Shown here: positions 61,210 to 64,000 of the stretch, in pieces
How positions within the stretch are numbered: position 1 is the first letter of the stretch
Layout of the letters: each line of letters opens with the position of its first letter
From: JBBDQZ01 sp040905705
GTDB lineage: Bacteria; Bacteroidota; Rhodothermia; Balneolales; Natronogracilivirgulaceae
Length of the DNA stretch: 64,000 nt
NCBI GenBank assembly: GCA_040905705.1
Contig: JBBDQZ010000057.1
Span: 23,312 to 87,311, forward strand
Reading direction: 5' to 3'
Translations under genes and position numbers: made by a program
The notes under the pieces: generated by a model
What the model was told of the DNA's origin: nothing
Seen by the model: the letters and a program-made list of their open reading frames with translations, nothing else
Databases searched by the model: none

Positions 61210-63114
61210 ATGGCCCTTATCGCAAAAAAGTTTTCGCTCTTCATGAAATACGCACTGCTTCCGCTACTACTATTCATATCCACCGCTGTTTCCTGCCAGG
61301 ATTCCGATCATAATTCGTTATCAAAGTACCTTCAATCCGACGAATTCACAGCGTATATCGACCACCGGATGTCGGTCGAACAGATTCCCTCCATCAGCAT
61401 TGCAGCGATCGAACCGGATGGCCAGGTTCATTATCAAAGCTTCGGGGATGCCGACCCGCAAACCGGCCGGGAGGCGGATGAACACACGATTTACGAGATC
61501 GGTTCCATAACCAAATCCATCACCTCGGCTATTCTGCACATGCTGATGCAGGAAACGAACACCATGGAAGACACCGGCAATCCCTCTCCGGAATCATCCG
61601 GAACTGACACTCCAGGTAACAGGCAGGACACATCCAGCCTCAGCTCCCCGGGCCGCCGTTCTTCAGTCCACAGCTCCTCAGGCCACCGTTATCCAAAACA
61701 CATCACTCCCGAGACACCAGTCAACGATCTTATTTCCGGACATGCACAGATCGATCCCGTTGACGGAACACCTATGAACTTGCATCATCTGCTGACCCAC
61801 CATGGAAGCCTCCCGCAGTTTCCCGGAAACCTCCAGCCGGAAAATCCGGCGGATCCCTTCCGTGATTATTCCATTGAGATGATGTACGAGTTTCTGGATC
61901 AATACACGCTTCCGGATGCACCTGGAAGCCGGTTTGTATTTTCCAATACGGGGTATATGCTGCTGGGCCATATTGCCGAAATAATATCCGGAGATTCCAT
62001 GGATGAACTGGTCCGCCAATATATCACCGGTCCGGCAGGAATGACCGCTACCGCGCGTATACCTGTGGATTCCAGCCTGGTCGCCATCCCAACCTCAGGC
62101 GGGCTATCTGTGCCGGAATGGAATTTTGACGGGGTCAAAGGATTCGGCGAACTGCGCAGTTCGGCACACGATATGGCCATATTAGCGAAAATCATGTCGA
62201 CCGGGGGAACCGAATCCAATAAAATTTACGACTCTGATGGGATGAACGCCGACGAAGGCATAAAGCGCATCAGTCAGGCCTTTCAAACTGCTGCGGCATC
62301 GAGAGTACCGCTGGGTGACAACCGTTACATAGCTCGCGGATTATTTGTCCATACCCTGAACGACGACGAAATTGTCTATCATGCCGGAGGGACAGGCGGA
62401 TCCAGCTCCTTTCTGGGATACAGCGCTGAATCCGGTAAAGCTGTGGTCGTTCTTTCCAATTCGGATCGGGATATTGACGACATCGGTCTACACTTGCTTC
62501 AGTCGCAATACGAACTGAACGAAGTAAAGGAGTACCTGTTGCTGGAGCGAGAACAACTGGAGAAACTGGAAGGCCTGTATGTTTCCGATGAACTGCCTGA
62601 ATTCAGAATTATCCGCGACGGTCCGTGGCTTTACGGACAAATGAGTGGTTATACCCCTGTCCCTCTCAACGCGACCAGCGAAACCGAATTTGAAAACGAA
62701 GCTATTCGTGCGGAGGTTCATTTCGAACTCGAAGACGACATGGCACGAAGCCTCACGCTGACCCAGGGAGGCCAGACATATCATTTCAACAGGGGATTTT
62801 CTTCCGATGTCAGCCGCGAGCCGGAAATCATCGAAATAGAAGCGGAAAAACTGGACGAATACACCGGAACCTACCGGACACCATCCGGCATGGAACTCAC
62901 GGTTACTCGTGCCGGCAACCAGTTAACCGCCCGGCTGACCGGCCAGAATACCGTGCCGGTGTATCCCGTAGAGGCCGACTCGGATATCTTTTTTTATCGG
63001 GTGATTGATGCGGAACTCCATTTTTCACGTGAGGAGTCCGGAGAAGTAACATCTGTAACGTTCCATCAGGAAGGACGGACATTCCGTTTTGAACGTACCG
63101 GGGCTGGTGGATAA
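61210..63114 (+). CDS. Serine hydrolase (class C beta-lactamase family) lipoprotein
   Basis: A 634-residue exported enzyme. The signal ends in a lipobox (TAVSC). The catalytic motif SITK lies near residue 98 (EIGSITKSITSAIL), a YxN-like element is FSNTGYMLLG, and HAGGTGG stands for the third motif. Residues about 117-165 are an unusual Ser/Pro/Gly/Thr-rich insertion. After the hydrolase domain come two small beta domains (LEGLYVSDELPEF and DEYTGTYRTPSGMELTV) typical of DUF3471-like or lipocalin-like tails. It may act on peptides or esters of the cell wall. ATG 61243 begins a tighter lipoprotein signal and is an alternative start. Confidence 0.88.
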   Translation: MALIAKKFSLFMKYALLPLLLFISTAVSCQDSDHNSLSKYLQSDEFTAYIDHRMSVEQIPSISIAAIEPDGQVHYQSFGDADPQTGREADEHTIYEIGSITKSITSAILHMLMQETNTMEDTGNPSPESSGTDTPGNRQDTSSLSSPGRRSSVHSSSGHRYPKHITPETPVNDLISGHAQIDPVDGTPMNLHHLLTHHGSLPQFPGNLQPENPADPFRDYSIEMMYEFLDQYTLPDAPGSRFVFSNTGYMLLGHIAEIISGDSMDELVRQYITGPAGMTATARIPVDSSLVAIPTSGGLSVPEWNFDGVKGFGELRSSAHDMAILAKIMSTGGTESNKIYDSDGMNADEGIKRISQAFQTAAASRVPLGDNRYIARGLFVHTLNDDEIVYHAGGTGGSSSFLGYSAESGKAVVVLSNSDRDIDDIGLHLLQSQYELNEVKEYLLLEREQLEKLEGLYVSDELPEFRIIRDGPWLYGQMSGYTPVPLNATSETEFENEAIRAEVHFELEDDMARSLTLTQGGQTYHFNRGFSSDVSREPEIIEIEAEKLDEYTGTYRTPSGMELTVTRAGNQLTARLTGQNTVPVYPVEADSDIFFYRVIDAELHFSREESGEVTSVTFHQEGRTFRFERTGAGG

Positions 63115-63146
63115 TTCATATCCTTCAAACATCTGCTCAGCACCTG

Positions 63147-63668
63147 TTATATCAACCACCAAATATCCATGTCATCATCTATGATATGGCCCGTTCCGGT
63201 CTTTACCCGGATAACATCTATCCACATCCATTTTAACAAAAACTTAAAAAATGTTTGCCTGAAAAAGTGGATTCCTTTATTCCGGGAGTGGAGGAGAAGC
63301 AAAATTCGAATCAGAGAATCCGGTGATATCAAGTTTAGGAGCTGTGGTATATAATGTGGTATGAGTTTAACTGCAAGGGCAACATTAGCGGGAATATAGG
63401 AGATGAGCCGGGATACTTCATCGACAGACAACACAACGGGGATTCTTATCGCTTTCTTCGACCATTCGATGTTTTCGATATTAGGTAGATCCAACTTGAG
63501 AACATTTCGATAAAGAAACAGAAGAGCACTCAGAGCCTGATTTTGAGTCAATGAAGCGACATTGAGGTCATTTGCGAGATGATTCAGAAAATTACGGACA
63601 TCCGATGCCTGAAGTCGTTCGGGGTATGTTTTTTGATTAAACAAGACATACTGTCGAACCCATTTTGT
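63147..63668 (-). pseudogene. Remnant of an IntI-like tyrosine recombinase
   Basis: The conceptual product contains the end of a core-binding domain (KWVRQYVLFNQKTYPERL, ASDVRNFLNHLANDLNVASLTQNQALSALLFLYRNVL) and the start of the catalytic domain (RIPVVLSVDEVSRLISYIPANVALAVKL), as in integron-type integrases. After that the similarity stops: the frame reads through IPHYIPQLLNLISPDSL, and none of the R-H-R-Y catalytic motifs can be found. A stop codon (63669-63671) also breaks it upstream. So it is a fragment with both ends lost. No ATG start exists; TTG 63644 is internal to the domain. Confidence 0.7.
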
Positions 63669-64000
63669 TCAAAACATCTGCACAAATGGAGTTGAACACG
63701 TATAATAGATTACGAATAATCACTTTACTTACACTGGAAAGGACAAAATGACTGTAAATTAATAGGATTTTTTATTTATCTGGTTACTTATAACATCTTC
63801 AAACAATCGATACATCATTCATATCTAATGATAATTCAAGTTTAGATTACTTATCAGTGTTCTGTAACCTCAGATAAATAATAATCGACGAAGCAACTAA
63901 AATTCACATCGGCTTATACAGACCCCGAAAAACCGTTAATATATAGTTACATGCCTCGCCACACACAACGATATTCTATAAAAATCAAACCTGATTTGTT
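63669..64000. other. AT-rich right end
   Basis: Clearly more AT-rich than the rest of the window. No family-like protein is seen. A frame opening with ATG at 63951 runs off the edge (MPRHTQRYSIKIKPDL), too short to judge. I find no attC-like palindromes or gene cassettes beside the integrase remnant. Confidence 0.4.

Overview
The window looks like chromosomal DNA from a salt-adapted member of the Balneolota/Rhodothermota side of the Bacteroidota superphylum. This is inferred from gene content, not from a marker-gene comparison. Supporting signs are a bacillithiol glycosyltransferase (bshA), split Bat genes, Bacteroidota-style long SecA and YidC proteins, frequent TTG start codons with few Shine-Dalgarno sites, and a pathway that makes glycine betaine from glycine by methylation, which is typical of halophiles. 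There is no plasmid or phage core, no CRISPR array, and no tRNA or rRNA gene that I can recognise. Base composition is even until the right end, which becomes AT-rich around an integrase remnant.

Layout. 0-12 kb: pyrR, sucC, bshA, yebC, batC-batD-batE, an M20 peptidase, panC-panD and a 2-oxoacid dehydrogenase E2. 12-27 kb: spmA-spmB, an M48 protease, a DEAD-box helicase, a CPBP protease, an SRAP protein, secG, an MscS channel, an RNA m5C methyltransferase, rimO, a small outer-membrane barrel, mnmE and a sodium:solute symporter. 28-34 kb: a UPF0182 protein, gamma-glutamyltransferase and heme A synthase. 34-40 kb: a respiratory or nitrosative-stress cluster with a cysteine-free Rrf2 regulator, an octaheme cytochrome with TPRs, the Fe-S repair protein Ric and a CopD-like membrane protein, followed by an amino-acid permease coupled to a second Rrf2 regulator with three cysteines. 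40-50 kb: secA and, divergently, rpmH-rnpA-yidD-yidC, then an amidase and an AI-2E-type permease. 50-57 kb: an M1 peptidase lipoprotein and, divergently, a four-gene operon of ECF sigma factor, membrane anti-sigma with a periplasmic glycogen-binding (CBM48) domain, outer-membrane barrel with a second CBM48 domain, and a helical secreted protein; a DUF4382 lipoprotein follows. 57-61 kb: a minus-strand operon for betaine synthesis (glycine/sarcosine and sarcosine/dimethylglycine methyltransferases) ending in a mycobacterial-type methylenetetrahydrofolate reductase. 61-64 kb: a serine hydrolase and a decayed integrase.

Two things stand out. First, a dispersed intergenic element of about 95 nt occurs as five clear copies and two decayed ones, in both orientations. 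It has three stems whose sequences differ between copies while base pairing is mostly kept, plus a conserved unpaired core. Copies sit upstream of batC and rpmH, where the last stem contains the start codon, upstream of the CPBP gene, inside the betaine operon, and downstream of ctaA. I do not recognise it as a named RNA or repeat family. Second, the ECF/CBM48 operon looks like a cell-surface sensing system for a glucan-like ligand, with its own ECF-type promoter.

Regulation that can be read directly: a perfect inverted repeat next to the cysteine-free Rrf2 gene recurs at 17 of 20 positions in front of ric, which joins regulator, cytochrome and Ric into one likely regulon. Translational coupling through ATGA or TAATG overlaps is seen at batD/batE, rnpA/yidD, rrf2/permease, sigma/anti-sigma and anti-sigma/barrel.
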